Below, piece by piece: positions 37,654 to 46,974 of a DNA stretch of 64,000 nucleotides. The stretch comes from Candidatus Heimdallarchaeota archaeon LC_3 (GTDB lineage Archaea > Asgardarchaeota > Heimdallarchaeia > Hodarchaeales > LC-3). The notes beneath the pieces are model-generated. The model was not told the DNA's origin, ran no database searches, and saw only the letters and a program-made list of their open reading frames with translations. The first letter of the stretch is position 1. Each line of letters opens with the position of its first letter. The translations under genes were made by a program, and so were the position numbers. The stretch lies in assembly GCA_001940645.1 (NCBI GenBank), contig MDVS01000025.1, forward strand, positions 13,754 through 77,753, read 5' to 3'.

Positions 37654-37941
37654 TAGGAGTAAAAAAATCATTGCTGAACTTTTTCATTTTCGAGAAAGGA
37701 CATAACTAGAAGTTGGAATATAAAATAATTTTGTCGGAAGTTGACGCATTTACCCTCAGTTTCATCTTTCATTTTTTAAAATAGTCTACTTAAGAAATAT
37801 TTATATAAAAATTTGCATATTTTAGGTTAGAATAATCAATATTGAATTTGATTATAATTTCAAGATGAATTACAGGTTGATTGTTTTTTACGAGGCTGCT
37901 GCTGCGGCAGACATATTTCTCAAAATGTTTGTTTTTCCTAT

Positions 37942-38817
37942 TTGAAATGTGTAGAAGCGCTATATGAGAGTGAGGATGTGTGGAAGAACCATTGTAACGT
38001 CTTGTATCGTGATGTACTAAAGATAAATAGTATAATTCGGATCTTACATATAGATGATGATGAAGATTTTTTAAAAATCACAAAAAAAATGTTAGAAAAA
38101 AAGAGTGGTAATTTATTTCAAGTTTATTCTATAACCAATCCATTAAATGTTGATTCATTACTTAAAGAAACACATTTTGATATTATTCTCTCTGATTATG
38201 CGATGCCGGAGATGGATGGACTCTCCCTTTTTAAAAATATACGCCAATACTCAGATATACCCTTCATTGTATTTACAGGTATAGACCGAGAGGAAATAAC
38301 CCTTCAAGCTCTAAATTTAGGTGTTAATAACTATTTACTAAAATCGCAAATCATAATAACTCAATTTTTCTATCTAATACGTATAATTAAAGATATAATA
38401 AAATTTCATCAAACAGAAATATTATTAGAAGAAATTTCAAATCATTTTGAACAAATTTTTAATGTTTCTAATCCAATACGCATTATCGATAAAAATTGTA
38501 ATATAATAGAGGTTAATAATGCTTATTGTTCACTTTTTAAAGTTAAAAAGGAATATATCCTTGGTAAAAAGTGTTTTCAGATTCCTTATCCTAGAAGATG
38601 TCAATTTAAATGCCCAATAAATGTAGATCATAAAAAAAAGAATCCTGAATCCGAGTATGAAGTAATTACTCCAAAAATGGAATCTATTTCTAGCCAAATG
38701 AAGGTCACATCTCTTTATAATTCGTTAGGAGAAGCTGTTGGATGTATTGAGAGTTTTTATAATACTTCCGATCATAAAGAGACAAAACTTATTGCAGATA
38801 GAAGTGAACAAACTTAG
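37942..38817 (+). CDS. Receiver-PAS signalling protein
   Basis: A 291-residue protein. A receiver domain spans about residues 32-150: acidic pocket HIDDDED, phospho-acceptor Asp in LSDYAMPEMDG, Thr in FTG and Lys in YLLKSQ. A PAS domain follows (about 165-280) with FNVSNPIRIIDKNCNIIEVN and a cysteine-rich CFQIPYPRRCQFKCPI. The 'GK.C' plus CxxxC pattern is common in PAS domains of archaeal and delta-proteobacterial regulators and may bind a metal or disulfide. There is no output domain. The TTG start at 37942 is the longest; the true start may be up to 30 codons later. A GC-rich patch GGCTGCTGCTGCGGCAG lies just upstream. Confidence 0.8.
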   Translation: MKCVEALYESEDVWKNHCNVLYRDVLKINSIIRILHIDDDEDFLKITKKMLEKKSGNLFQVYSITNPLNVDSLLKETHFDIILSDYAMPEMDGLSLFKNIRQYSDIPFIVFTGIDREEITLQALNLGVNNYLLKSQIIITQFFYLIRIIKDIIKFHQTEILLEEISNHFEQIFNVSNPIRIIDKNCNIIEVNNAYCSLFKVKKEYILGKKCFQIPYPRRCQFKCPINVDHKKKNPESEYEVITPKMESISSQMKVTSLYNSLGEAVGCIESFYNTSDHKETKLIADRSEQT

Positions 38818-39194
38818 GACCGTGAAGTGATATATTAAGATAGTAAAACTTATTTAGGCTAATTTGCCAAATTTATCTGAAATTTTCTTTAATATCTGGC
38901 TTTGGTTACTTTTTTCTTTAAAGAATATCAGAATAACTTATCTGTTAATGACATAACCAACCAAAGATGAATATTATGGTAGATTTAACAATATTACCTG
39001 ATATACTGACTGAAACTCCCTATCTTGAAAAATTCTTGAGCTTTTCCACTCATGTCCTTAATTAATCTATAGTTAAACATTCTAAGGATTTTTGGACAAT
39101 TCAAGGAATATTAATGAATTTCAGATTCAATTCACTACCTTAAATAGTGAATATTGGCAGTATTAACTTCTTTAAACAAAAAATTAGTTTAAAT
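38818..39194. other. Intergenic region, nothing recognised
   Basis: About 380 bases of AT-rich sequence between convergent genes. No ORF or repeat supported. Confidence 0.35.
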
Positions 39195-39410
39195 TTATTT
39201 TATTTCTTTTTTCGTAAGATAATTCCTTGTGTAACTTGTTTTAATGACTTTTTCTTTCTTTGGATGTCTTATTAACTCAGCCAAGTTTTCTAGTCTTAAA
39301 TTTATTGTTAAATATTTTTCTTTATTTCTGATTTCAGATAATTGTCTGTTTTTCGCTATAATTGATACTGCTGAACCTTGAAAAGGACATTCAAAAGGAG
39401 TATGAAACAA
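39195..39410 (-). CDS. Possible small basic protein after TPR gene
   Basis: A 71-residue ORF 14 bases behind the TPR gene. It opens MFHTPFECPFQGS and ends basic (RHPKKEKVIKTSYTR). The close spacing favours a real gene; composition and lack of recognisable family do not. Low confidence. Confidence 0.3.
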   Translation of the reverse strand: MFHTPFECPFQGSAVSIIAKNRQLSEIRNKEKYLTINLRLENLAELIRHPKKEKVIKTSYTRNYLTKKEIK

Positions 39411-39424
39411 TTACAGGCTGAAGA

Positions 39425-40762
39425 TTAATTGTACTTGTTTAAAGAATAATGAAAATTGTAGAAATAATAAACTAATTCATTTAGATGCTGTTTAGAGAAT
39501 TCTGAATCTAGATCATTATTTAATCTAACTTTCCCAAATAGCAATGAGTTCATTTGAGTTTTTTGTTTTTCGACTTCAAATAATTTAGTATAATTTGGAA
39601 GACTAAGGTCTTTTGATTTACTAATAAAATCATTTAAAATTGTAAGAGAATCTTGAAATAGACCACTAATTAAGAAGTGTTTTGCTTTTAATAAGTTTAT
39701 TTTAAAAATGGTAGATATCGAAGAATGTTTTTCTGCAAATTTTTCCATTAATAGCAGTTTATCAAATAATTCAACAAAAACTTCTTTTGACATTTCGATT
39801 TGTAATCTCTTAAGAGTTTTTTCAATAAGTAACTCATTCATAATAAATATGTATTTAATTTCAACATTTTTATGATCATCAGATTCTAAAAAGTTTTTCA
39901 GAATCATTTCTTGGTTTTTACAATCATTAAACCAGATGATATTAATAATATTATCAAAGACATCATTTTCTCGTAATGCTCTTTTATAATTCTGGTATTT
40001 TATTTGAAAATATTCATCTACTTTTAATTGATCTTGAAAATGACGTACCAATCCGATATCGATTAAATTTTTACAGATATAATAGTAATTCTTGACCTTT
40101 TCACTAAAATTCAAACTTATTTTAAATGTTTCAATACCAACTTCAAATTTGTTCATGGCCTGATGTAAAGATCCGATTTGATTTATAATAACTGGTAGAT
40201 AATTGAAGAATTCAGAATCTTGTGCAATGGTCAGAGCTTCATTACAAGTCTCCATACAATGACTGTATCTACCCTGTTCCTTATAAATCTCCCCAATTAA
40301 TAAAAGAATTTGTAATTTAGTTTTTTCTAATAAATCTTGATAATTATTATCGACTATATCTTGATAATAATTTAATCCATCATCATAATTCCCATTTAGA
40401 GAGTAACAGTGGTATTTTTCAATATAAAACAAGTGGAGTAAATTTTTCAAATTTGGTGTCTTAACAGATTGATGTAACAGCTCAGATATTCCTCTCTCAA
40501 TGAGATTTAATGCATTATCTATCTTTCTTTGAATAATTTCTTTTCTTGATTGATAATATAAAACAAAGAGTCTTATCTCGGTGTTGTTATAAAATTTCTT
40601 TTGTAAATATAACAAAATTTCTGATAATAATGCAAAATCTCTCTGAAGTAAGAAATTCTCAATCATTTCTAAAAGCTGATGAGGAGGGTATAGACCATTT
40701 TTAACATTTTGAATATCAAGTTGAGGGGGAAAATCGGAGTGATCACTATCCATTTGTGGCAA
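39425..40762 (-). CDS. TPR-repeat protein
   Basis: A 445-residue protein made largely of helical pairs with tetratricopeptide spacing. The clearest unit is LQILLLIGEIYKEQGRYSHCMETCNEALTIA at about 157-187, followed by another ending NKFEVGIETFKISL. Earlier units include HCYSLNGNYDDGLNYYQ. TPR superhelices mediate protein-protein contacts; in this setting it may scaffold signalling partners. ATG start. No enzymatic domain or membrane segment seen. Confidence 0.75.
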   Translation of the reverse strand: MPQMDSDHSDFPPQLDIQNVKNGLYPPHQLLEMIENFLLQRDFALLSEILLYLQKKFYNNTEIRLFVLYYQSRKEIIQRKIDNALNLIERGISELLHQSVKTPNLKNLLHLFYIEKYHCYSLNGNYDDGLNYYQDIVDNNYQDLLEKTKLQILLLIGEIYKEQGRYSHCMETCNEALTIAQDSEFFNYLPVIINQIGSLHQAMNKFEVGIETFKISLNFSEKVKNYYYICKNLIDIGLVRHFQDQLKVDEYFQIKYQNYKRALRENDVFDNIINIIWFNDCKNQEMILKNFLESDDHKNVEIKYIFIMNELLIEKTLKRLQIEMSKEVFVELFDKLLLMEKFAEKHSSISTIFKINLLKAKHFLISGLFQDSLTILNDFISKSKDLSLPNYTKLFEVEKQKTQMNSLLFGKVRLNNDLDSEFSKQHLNELVYYFYNFHYSLNKYN

Positions 40763-41079
40763 ATCTGTATAAAATCCTTAAAACAGCAATAATTTGCCAT
40801 TAATTAGCAATAATTTAAGAATTAAGGTTATCGAATAATGTTTTGATTTTTCAATTAATTAAAAAAACTTTCTTTCATTATAATTGTTTCTTTAATTTCG
40901 TAAAGAGTTATATCACTTATAATATAGTAATCATGAGTCCACTTTTGTTTTGTAAATATATTCCTCAATAAAATCTTTTGCCTGAATAGGAATTGTAAAG
41001 GAATACAGTATATCTATACATTAGGATAGGCAAGAATATTAACCATTAAACATTTTATAGTTATGACCATATGAAATAG
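40763..41079. other. Divergent intergenic region
   Basis: About 315 bases between the TPR gene and the Rab-like GTPase, presumably with both promoters. No element could be assigned with certainty. Confidence 0.35.
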
Positions 41080-41622
41080 ATGATGTTAGAATACGTGTTT
41101 AAAATAATTATTGTTGGAGATTCTGGTGTAGGGAAAACAACTGCAATAAAGCGATTTATTGAAGGGGGTTTTGTTTCTGATACTAAAGCAACTATTGGTA
41201 TGAATTTCTCATTCAAGCAATTATTTCTTAATTTGAACGATTCTAATAACAACCCGGTAAGAATTTCATTACATATTTGGGATACAGGTGGTGAACAACG
41301 ATTTCGTGATATTCTTCGTTTTAATATGAAGGGTACGAAAGGATTAATTATCGCTTTTGATGGTACATCTTTGATCACCTTTGAATCATTGTCTCAATGG
41401 TTAGAACTAATTAAGCTTTATATCGATTTTAACTCTATTCCTGCAATATTAATATCTACTAAATATGATCTTAAAACAGAAATAAATACTAATTTACTCA
41501 AACCTTTTTTAAGAAAATACAATATAAGTGAATACTATCCAACTAGTGCTGTAACAGGTAAGAATATTAAGTCAGTATTTAAAAAATTATGTCGGTTAAT
41601 GATAAACAAAACCTCATTATAA
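41080..41622 (+). CDS. Rab-like small GTPase
   Basis: A 180-residue GTPase strikingly similar in layout to eukaryotic Rabs. G1 GDSGVGKT (13-20), switch I KATIGMNF with Thr38, G3 WDTGGEQRFRDI (the Rab 'WDTAGQE(R)F' with GE swapped in), G5 TSA (155-157). G4 reads TKYD (127-130), with Thr in place of the usual Asn of NKxD, which may weaken guanine specificity. Position Q61 is occupied by Glu (DTGGE), so GTP hydrolysis may differ. It has no C-terminal cysteine for prenylation. ATG start; a second ATG follows directly. Confidence 0.9.
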   Translation: MMLEYVFKIIIVGDSGVGKTTAIKRFIEGGFVSDTKATIGMNFSFKQLFLNLNDSNNNPVRISLHIWDTGGEQRFRDILRFNMKGTKGLIIAFDGTSLITFESLSQWLELIKLYIDFNSIPAILISTKYDLKTEINTNLLKPFLRKYNISEYYPTSAVTGKNIKSVFKKLCRLMINKTSL

Positions 41623-41699
41623 CCAATGGGGGTAAAGGAAAGAATAAAAAAATAATACTTAATTATTCTAAATTTTTTTCACAAGGATGAAATATTAAT

Positions 41700-41972
41700 T
41701 TGAGTAGAGTAGTTATAATAAAAGAATATTTAGAAATCTATTCTAAGAATAAGTTTCAGGAAATTTCATTTACTAAGAAACTTAATAACTTTCATTCCAA
41801 CCTATATTACGATATAAATACGTTATATCATGATATCGTAAAATTCCTATATAAACTGGGTAGGATAGCCAAAGCTAAGAGATTTAAGAGAATACATAGA
41901 AAAAACCAATTTTTAATTGATATTTTCAGAATTCAAAAGAAATTAAGAATTAAAATACAAATAATTCATTAA
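41700..41972 (+). CDS. Small basic protein, unknown
   Basis: A 90-residue, highly basic and aromatic protein (AKAKRFKRIHRKNQ near residue 60) with a TTG start, between the Rab-like GTPase and a degenerate receiver on the same strand. No family recognised. It might be nucleic-acid- or membrane-surface-binding. Coding status is moderate because of AT bias. Confidence 0.4.
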   Translation: MSRVVIIKEYLEIYSKNKFQEISFTKKLNNFHSNLYYDINTLYHDIVKFLYKLGRIAKAKRFKRIHRKNQFLIDIFRIQKKLRIKIQIIH

Positions 41973-42027
41973 AAGTTAAATGAAATTTTAGATGCATAGG
42001 TGACTGGTTAATATTTCAAAAACCGAA

Positions 42028-42405
42028 ATGATTAATTTCTCCATTTTATTAATTGAAGATTCTACTCAAGAAAATTCATTGTACAAGTCGTTAAGGAATA
42101 GTTTCTTATCAGCCTCAATATTCTCAACAAAGGATTTAGACCAGTCCTGTGAAATTATTAAAACCATGAAACTTGACGTAATTATTCTAAACACTCCTTT
42201 TTCTTTCAAAGAAGGCATTAAAATTACTGAAACAATTCAAAAACACCTTCCCAATGTTAGACTCTATATCTATACAGAAAAGGATTTTCAAACATTTGTT
42301 AAAAGAGATAAGATACATATAGAAATTTTTAATAAAATCTTCGATCATCCATTGAACATTATTAGAAATATTACAGAAGTAACGCAAAAGGATAAGGAAA
42401 AGTAA
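42028..42405 (+). CDS. Degenerate receiver-domain protein
   Basis: A 125-residue single-domain protein with the receiver fold pattern. It has an ILLIED acidic pair at residues 6-11 and the third strand DVIILNTPFSFKEG, where the phospho-acceptor Asp is replaced by Asn (IILN). There is no Lys in the usual KPF position. It therefore probably cannot be phosphorylated in the standard way and may act as a constitutive or ligand-controlled adaptor. It sits behind the Rab-like GTPase and the small basic protein, possibly in one transcript. Confidence 0.6.
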   Translation: MINFSILLIEDSTQENSLYKSLRNSFLSASIFSTKDLDQSCEIIKTMKLDVIILNTPFSFKEGIKITETIQKHLPNVRLYIYTEKDFQTFVKRDKIHIEIFNKIFDHPLNIIRNITEVTQKDKEK

Positions 42406-42764
42406 TAAGAATTTAAGTTAAGAAAAAAAGATATTTGAGAACTGGAGTGAAATAATATAATGTCTTGTATTTTACTTATGGATTCACTAATTAGACTTGC
42501 TCAGAATTTTTTTAATTATTTGTGTCCTTTCTGAGATTGTGTCAACGGTTGAAATAGGAAGAGAATGTAACAGAAAGCGAATCGCTAAATGGAAGACAGT
42601 TATTCATTTTTCATATGGGGAAATATTCATGGATAGGGAAATTGCTGGGTTTAAAAAGTTTTTCAGAGACAAGAATTAAAGCATTATTAGAAAAAACCCT
42701 GAATTCTCAGTTTATTTTCTCTTATTGACTCACTATTAGTATTATAAATATTTTGAGTGGTAAT
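42406..42764. other. Intergenic region with one doubtful ORF
   Basis: About 360 bases. A 60-codon plus-strand frame (42497-42679) begins with a hydrophobic stretch, but it has neither a ribosome site nor similarity and is not annotated. Confidence 0.35.
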
Positions 42765-42995
42765 TTACGGTTCAATAATCATTGTAAACGTTTTATCAAT
42801 AAATTCAATTGTTCTGATGTTTTTTGTAATAATAGCTTTCAATGTGTCCAAATTCTCAGTTTCAAGCCTGATTATCAAATCATAGATCCCATAGACAATA
42901 TTCGATTCGATTACATATGGGATCTTTTTCAATTCCCAATATATCTCTCTTTCTTTACCTGTTTCAGCGTTGATAAGAACGAATGCACCAGACAT
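42765..42995 (-). CDS. Stand-alone Lrp/AsnC ligand-binding (RAM) domain
   Basis: A 76-residue protein equal to the C-terminal RAM domain of Lrp/AsnC regulators, without the DNA-binding helix-turn-helix. Hallmarks are AFVLINAETGKE (strand 1), VYGIYDLIIRLE (the conserved 'v.G.yDl.l.v') and the final IEFIDKTFTMII. RAM domains form dimers to octamers and bind amino acids or other small ligands at subunit interfaces. It shares about 48 of 76 residues with the protein at 51357. Likely a ligand sensor or an oligomerisation partner of full-length Lrp proteins. Confidence 0.85.
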   Translation of the reverse strand: MSGAFVLINAETGKEREIYWELKKIPYVIESNIVYGIYDLIIRLETENLDTLKAIITKNIRTIEFIDKTFTMIIEP

Positions 42996-43663
42996 GAGTA
43001 AGCCATTCCAATTTGATAATTAGCAACTTTCTAATTTTAAAGAACTGAACAAATTCATTTGTTTCTAAGCAAAGATATCCCCGACATAAAATAATTATGG
43101 GTTAAAAAATTTACATAGAAATTATTGGTTTCTGAAGTTAGTATTACCATTTTAAGAAGTTGGAAAAATGAATTTTCGTTTTGAAACTTAAGAAAATAAG
43201 AGAAAGCATTAGAGAATTCCAAACGAACTCAAAAAGTTTTTTCGAGAATTAAGTCGGATACTATTTTAACGCAAAAATTCTGTCGGATAAACTATATATT
43301 AAGTATTTTATTGCTTATTCATTAAATCTAATTAGTATTTATTTCATTAATAGTTATTATATTATTATGAACATTATTATCACTTTTATTATTTTAAAAG
43401 AGAGAAAGAGAATTGAAAATTAATATATACAAAAGAACGAAAATAATCAGTTAATGTAAAACAAAATAAAGTTATTCAATATGGAGAAGGAAAAAATTAA
43501 GATTACTGGATTAGCACACGAAGTACACAGGCTTACAACCGGCAGCAATTTCTAATAGTTTAGTCCGTTTAATTTATTACGAGCGGGTAAAAATGGAAAA
43601 ACCTTTACAAGCGGAGTGAACATTTTTTGAAATGGTTATTTAATTTCAATTTTATAAAATCTG
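42996..43663. other. Intergenic region before a receiver fragment
   Basis: About 670 bases. Near 43500-43560 the frame reads KITGLAHEVHRLTTGSNF before stops; it may be an eroded gene. No confirmed feature. Confidence 0.35.
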
Positions 43664-43765
43664 GTGATCAGTCTGATCCCTGAGAAAATTACTATTCTTC
43701 ATGTAGATGATGAATCTAAATTTTTAGAAATACCTAAACGATACTTAACAAAATTACAAGTATAA
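43664..43765 (+). pseudogene. Truncated receiver-domain remnant
   Basis: GTG to TAA, 33 residues: after VISLIPEK comes ITILHVDDESKFLEI, which matches the first strand and acidic pocket of a receiver domain and resembles the start of the kinase just downstream (ISVLHVDDDENFLEM). It then stops. Probably the remains of a tandem copy of the 43799 gene. Confidence 0.6.
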
Positions 43766-43784
43766 TTGAATTGAAATTATCAAG

Positions 43785-43791
43785 AAGGAGG
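43785..43791 (+). promoter_or_regulatory. Strong ribosome binding site deciding a TTG start
   Basis: AAGGAGG ends 7 bases before the TTG at 43799 and selects it over the later in-frame ATG at 43808. Confidence 0.65.
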
Positions 43792-43798
43792 AAAAAAT

Positions 43799-44977
43799 TT
43801 GAACACTATGAAAAAGGATATAGATAGAGATCAGAATCATGATATTCAAAATGAACTGACCATCTCAGTGCTTCATGTGGATGATGATGAAAATTTTTTG
43901 GAAATGACACAAATTTTTATCAAAAAAATAGATAAACCGATTAGAATCGACATTACAACTTCCCCTGAAAAAGCTCTCTATAAATTACGTGAAACTGAAT
44001 ATGATATTATTATTTCAGATTATTTAATGCCCAATATGAATGGATTGACCTTATTGAAGGAAATTAGAAAAATTGATCAAGAAATACCATTTGTTATGTT
44101 GACTGGACGAGGACGAGAAGAGATAGCCATAGAAGCTATAAATTTAGGAGCTGATTATTATTTACAAAAGGGAATTGGGATTGATTCTTTATTTGCTGAA
44201 CTAAATAATATTATAATTAAAATTACTCAAAGAAAAGATGCGTTAAAAGCACAATCAAAAGCTGAAAACATTCTCAAACTTCAACAAGAGGAAGCATCAC
44301 TCTATTTGGATGTTGTGACTCATGATCTGAACGGATATCATCTATCAGCAAAGACTTTTTTAGAAATATCATTAGATAAACATATTTTATCTAAGGATGC
44401 AGAAATTATTGTACACAAAGCAATAAAAAACATTATTCGTGCTAATACTTTATTGAATACTGTTACAGTATTGATGCAGCGAAAATTTGATCTGAATTAT
44501 GACTTACAACCTGTAAATGTTCTTATGGCTCTCGAAAGAATTAAAAAAGATCTTTTATCAATATTTCCTAATCGTGCAATTATTATTGAGACTGGCACAA
44601 TTCCCCCACAGATCAATATCCTTGCAGATATGCTTTTTGATCAAGTTCTTCTCAACTTATTCACTAATGCTATCAAAAATGATAATCATGAAGAAATTAG
44701 TATCCTTGTTTCTTTAGATAAGAATAATAAAGTGTGTTTGTTGAAAATTTCAGATTTTGGTCGTGGAATTCTTCCTGAAAGGCGAAAAAAACTATTATTA
44801 AGTTCCGGAGAAATTGACAGAGATAATATTTATTCTGGTGTCGGATTAAAGATTGTTAAAGCTTTAATGGATCGTTATCGAAGCCAAATTTGGATAGAGG
44901 ATAGAATATTAGGGGATTATCAGCAAGGAACTAGAATAACTTTGAAATTACACCTAACGACAGACCGACTTACCTAA
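43799..44977 (+). CDS. Receiver-histidine kinase hybrid
   Basis: A 392-residue soluble protein with a receiver domain first (about 22-140: HVDDDENF, ISDYLMPNMNG with the phospho-acceptor Asp, TGRG, QKG in place of KP). A linker helix and the dimerisation H-box LDVVTHDLNGYH (His about 181) follow. Then comes a HATPase: N-box FDQVLLNLFTNAIKN, G1 KISDFGRGI, G2 YSGVGLKIVKALM. The order receiver-kinase, without sensor or membrane segment, is common in archaeal hybrids that take phosphate or signals from other kinases. TTG start supported by a strong AAGGAGG. A receiver fragment lies directly upstream. Confidence 0.85.
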   Translation: MNTMKKDIDRDQNHDIQNELTISVLHVDDDENFLEMTQIFIKKIDKPIRIDITTSPEKALYKLRETEYDIIISDYLMPNMNGLTLLKEIRKIDQEIPFVMLTGRGREEIAIEAINLGADYYLQKGIGIDSLFAELNNIIIKITQRKDALKAQSKAENILKLQQEEASLYLDVVTHDLNGYHLSAKTFLEISLDKHILSKDAEIIVHKAIKNIIRANTLLNTVTVLMQRKFDLNYDLQPVNVLMALERIKKDLLSIFPNRAIIIETGTIPPQINILADMLFDQVLLNLFTNAIKNDNHEEISILVSLDKNNKVCLLKISDFGRGILPERRKKLLLSSGEIDRDNIYSGVGLKIVKALMDRYRSQIWIEDRILGDYQQGTRITLKLHLTTDRLT

Positions 44978-45223
44978 TAAATAACTGAGAAAAGTACTAA
45001 AGAAAAATTTTATCCATATTATTGTAAGAAATATATTTTTCAGGAATAAAATTATCGATTCAGCTTTGTTATCATGTTTTTTCCATTAATTTTTATGATT
45101 CAATCTTTCACCCACTCCTGATTGGGATAAAATTTGAGTGATTACGGTAATCAAAAGAAATAATTAATTAGAAGATAATTTGATTTTATTATTTAAAATA
45201 TGCATACAAGAACAATATTACAG

Positions 45224-45236
45224 TAAATTATATATA
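45224..45236 (+). promoter_or_regulatory. TATA-like element before the longin-GTPase gene
   Basis: AATTATATATAAG lies directly before a 72-codon GTG frame (45238-45456). An archaeal TATA box starts transcription about 25 bases downstream, inside that frame, so the frame is probably not translated. This element would then give the gene at 45453 a leader of about 200 bases. The surrounding 44978-45452 holds no gene I accept. Confidence 0.45.
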
Positions 45237-45452
45237 AGTGTCCAATTATTTGAACAAAAAGAATAATTTAATAGGAGTTAATTCGATAAAACAATTAGGA
45301 AAGACCTCATTACAAATAAATAAATTTGATTTAACTGGTGAGCTTACAAATAAATTTAAAGTTAAGCATGATTTAGATAATTTATACTTACATATACAAT
45401 TTTTCCTTTATTTACTTAACATTTTATTGTGTAATGGCAAAAGACGATTTAT

Positions 45453-46931
45453 ATGATATTAGAATTTCAGATATACAGCTTATTTGAAGAAAAGTTATTT
45501 GAAAAAAATTTCCATTCTGTTATATCTCCTGATCAAACTATGATTATCAATAAAACTATTCCTTCCTTAATCAGAGTTATAAAGAATCTCTTCAATATCA
45601 AAAGCACAAATTCGAAAATATTTTCTATTGCGGGTTTAAACCTACACTTCAAAATCTTTAATGAAAACATTTATATAATAATAACATCTATAGGGTCAAT
45701 TACTTCTATTTTTGACGATTTTATTAAAAAAATAGATACTACTATCAAAGATATTCTTGGTCTGGAACCAATTTTTGATTTAAATTCAAACCGATATTTT
45801 CTTAGAAAATTAGAATCTCTAAAAATTCTTGCCGAGGAGAAAATTCAAGATAAGAAACTATCACAAATAGGAGAAAAGAGTCAAGAAATTTCTGTTATGA
45901 GACAATCACTTGTTAATCAAAGTAAAAACAAGTATTTAATTATGGGAGCGGCATCAGCGGGTAAGAGTTCAATAATAGCACAATTTTTTGAAAGTTGGAA
46001 CCAAGAACAATTATTAAACATTAAACCAACCGTATTATCTGCGATTAAGCAATTCGATGATAATTACACTAAAGAATCATTTTTAATTAGGGATTTAGCA
46101 GGACAAGCAGTTTATAAGAAGAAACATTTAGAGGATCCTAAGAATTTTGAAAACGTTAATAGTTTAATATTTGTGATTGATATCCAAGATACGAAAAATT
46201 ATAGCATTGTTCAAACATATTTCATTGATATTTTAAATAAACTAAAGACTCAAAAACATAATCCATTAGTATCAATCTTCTTACACAAGTACGATCCGCC
46301 AATCAGAGAGAAAATATCTAATCAATTGTTATTTTGGATAGAATGGTTAGAAGAGATTTTTAGTAAAGAGGAATATCGATCCTTACATTTAAATTTTCAT
46401 CTCTCATCTATACTGGATAGTACAGCTAAAGAAGCTTTAGCACGGACATTATTATTTACTCTTCCTCATTGGTTCTTGGGTCAAACTATTCAAAATGAGC
46501 TAATCATTAAATCAGCCAATAGTCTATATCCAGTGTTTGGACAATTTCACAAAGTTCTAACGGAAATTGAACAAGACCAAATTAAGAATGAATTATATCA
46601 AGCATCATATTTATTTGGATTGGAAGTAGCTAATGAAATTGTATCCAATTGGATAAAATATATGGTAAAAGATGAAGAATTTATAAAGAGTTTTAATTTA
46701 ACTAATCAGATATCTGATGTGGAAATAAAAACATCTGAAGAAGAAAAAAAAATCGAATTTTGTTTTAAGTGCCCACTTAAAGAAGAATTGAAAGTTCATC
46801 CTTCAATTTGTGAAATTACTCATGGATTATTTCAAGGAGTCGGTCAATTAATTGGATTTCCAAATGCAAAAATGAAAACTACCCAAATCAGAAATAAAAG
46901 TGAGTATTGCATTATTGATTTGTCGTATTAA
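45453..46931 (+). CDS. Longin-GTPase-V4R three-domain protein
   Basis: A 492-residue protein. Residues 1-110 fit a longin/roadblock-type fold (FQIYSLFEEKLFEKNF, then LNLHFKIFNENIYIIITSIG). Residues 158-345 are a Rag/Arf-type GTPase: P-loop GAASAGKSS (165-173), Thr193, DLAGQ (214-218), and HKYD (278-281) in place of NKxD. The last 90 residues resemble a V4R domain (CFKCPLKEELKVHPSICEITHGLFQGVGQLIGF region, about 430-465). V4R is related to the Bet3 subunits of the TRAPP trafficking complex. In eukaryotes longin, GTPase and Bet3 act together at membranes; here they may be one chain. The GTPase is certain; the other two domains are by-eye assignments. Confidence 0.65.
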   Translation: MILEFQIYSLFEEKLFEKNFHSVISPDQTMIINKTIPSLIRVIKNLFNIKSTNSKIFSIAGLNLHFKIFNENIYIIITSIGSITSIFDDFIKKIDTTIKDILGLEPIFDLNSNRYFLRKLESLKILAEEKIQDKKLSQIGEKSQEISVMRQSLVNQSKNKYLIMGAASAGKSSIIAQFFESWNQEQLLNIKPTVLSAIKQFDDNYTKESFLIRDLAGQAVYKKKHLEDPKNFENVNSLIFVIDIQDTKNYSIVQTYFIDILNKLKTQKHNPLVSIFLHKYDPPIREKISNQLLFWIEWLEEIFSKEEYRSLHLNFHLSSILDSTAKEALARTLLFTLPHWFLGQTIQNELIIKSANSLYPVFGQFHKVLTEIEQDQIKNELYQASYLFGLEVANEIVSNWIKYMVKDEEFIKSFNLTNQISDVEIKTSEEEKKIEFCFKCPLKEELKVHPSICEITHGLFQGVGQLIGFPNAKMKTTQIRNKSEYCIIDLSY

Positions 46932-46974
46932 TTTTTTTGAAAGTATTTATTTAAATGTCGAATTAATGTTCACA

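Noticed and set aside
37890..37915. GC-rich GCTGCTGCTGCGGCAG patch as a tRNA piece or terminator
   Set aside because: It forms only a short 4-base stem, has no T-run after it and no cloverleaf; left unassigned.
45238..45456. 72-codon GTG frame upstream of the longin-GTPase gene
   Set aside because: It starts 2 bases after a TATA-like box, so the transcript would begin inside it, and the translation has no protein-like pattern.
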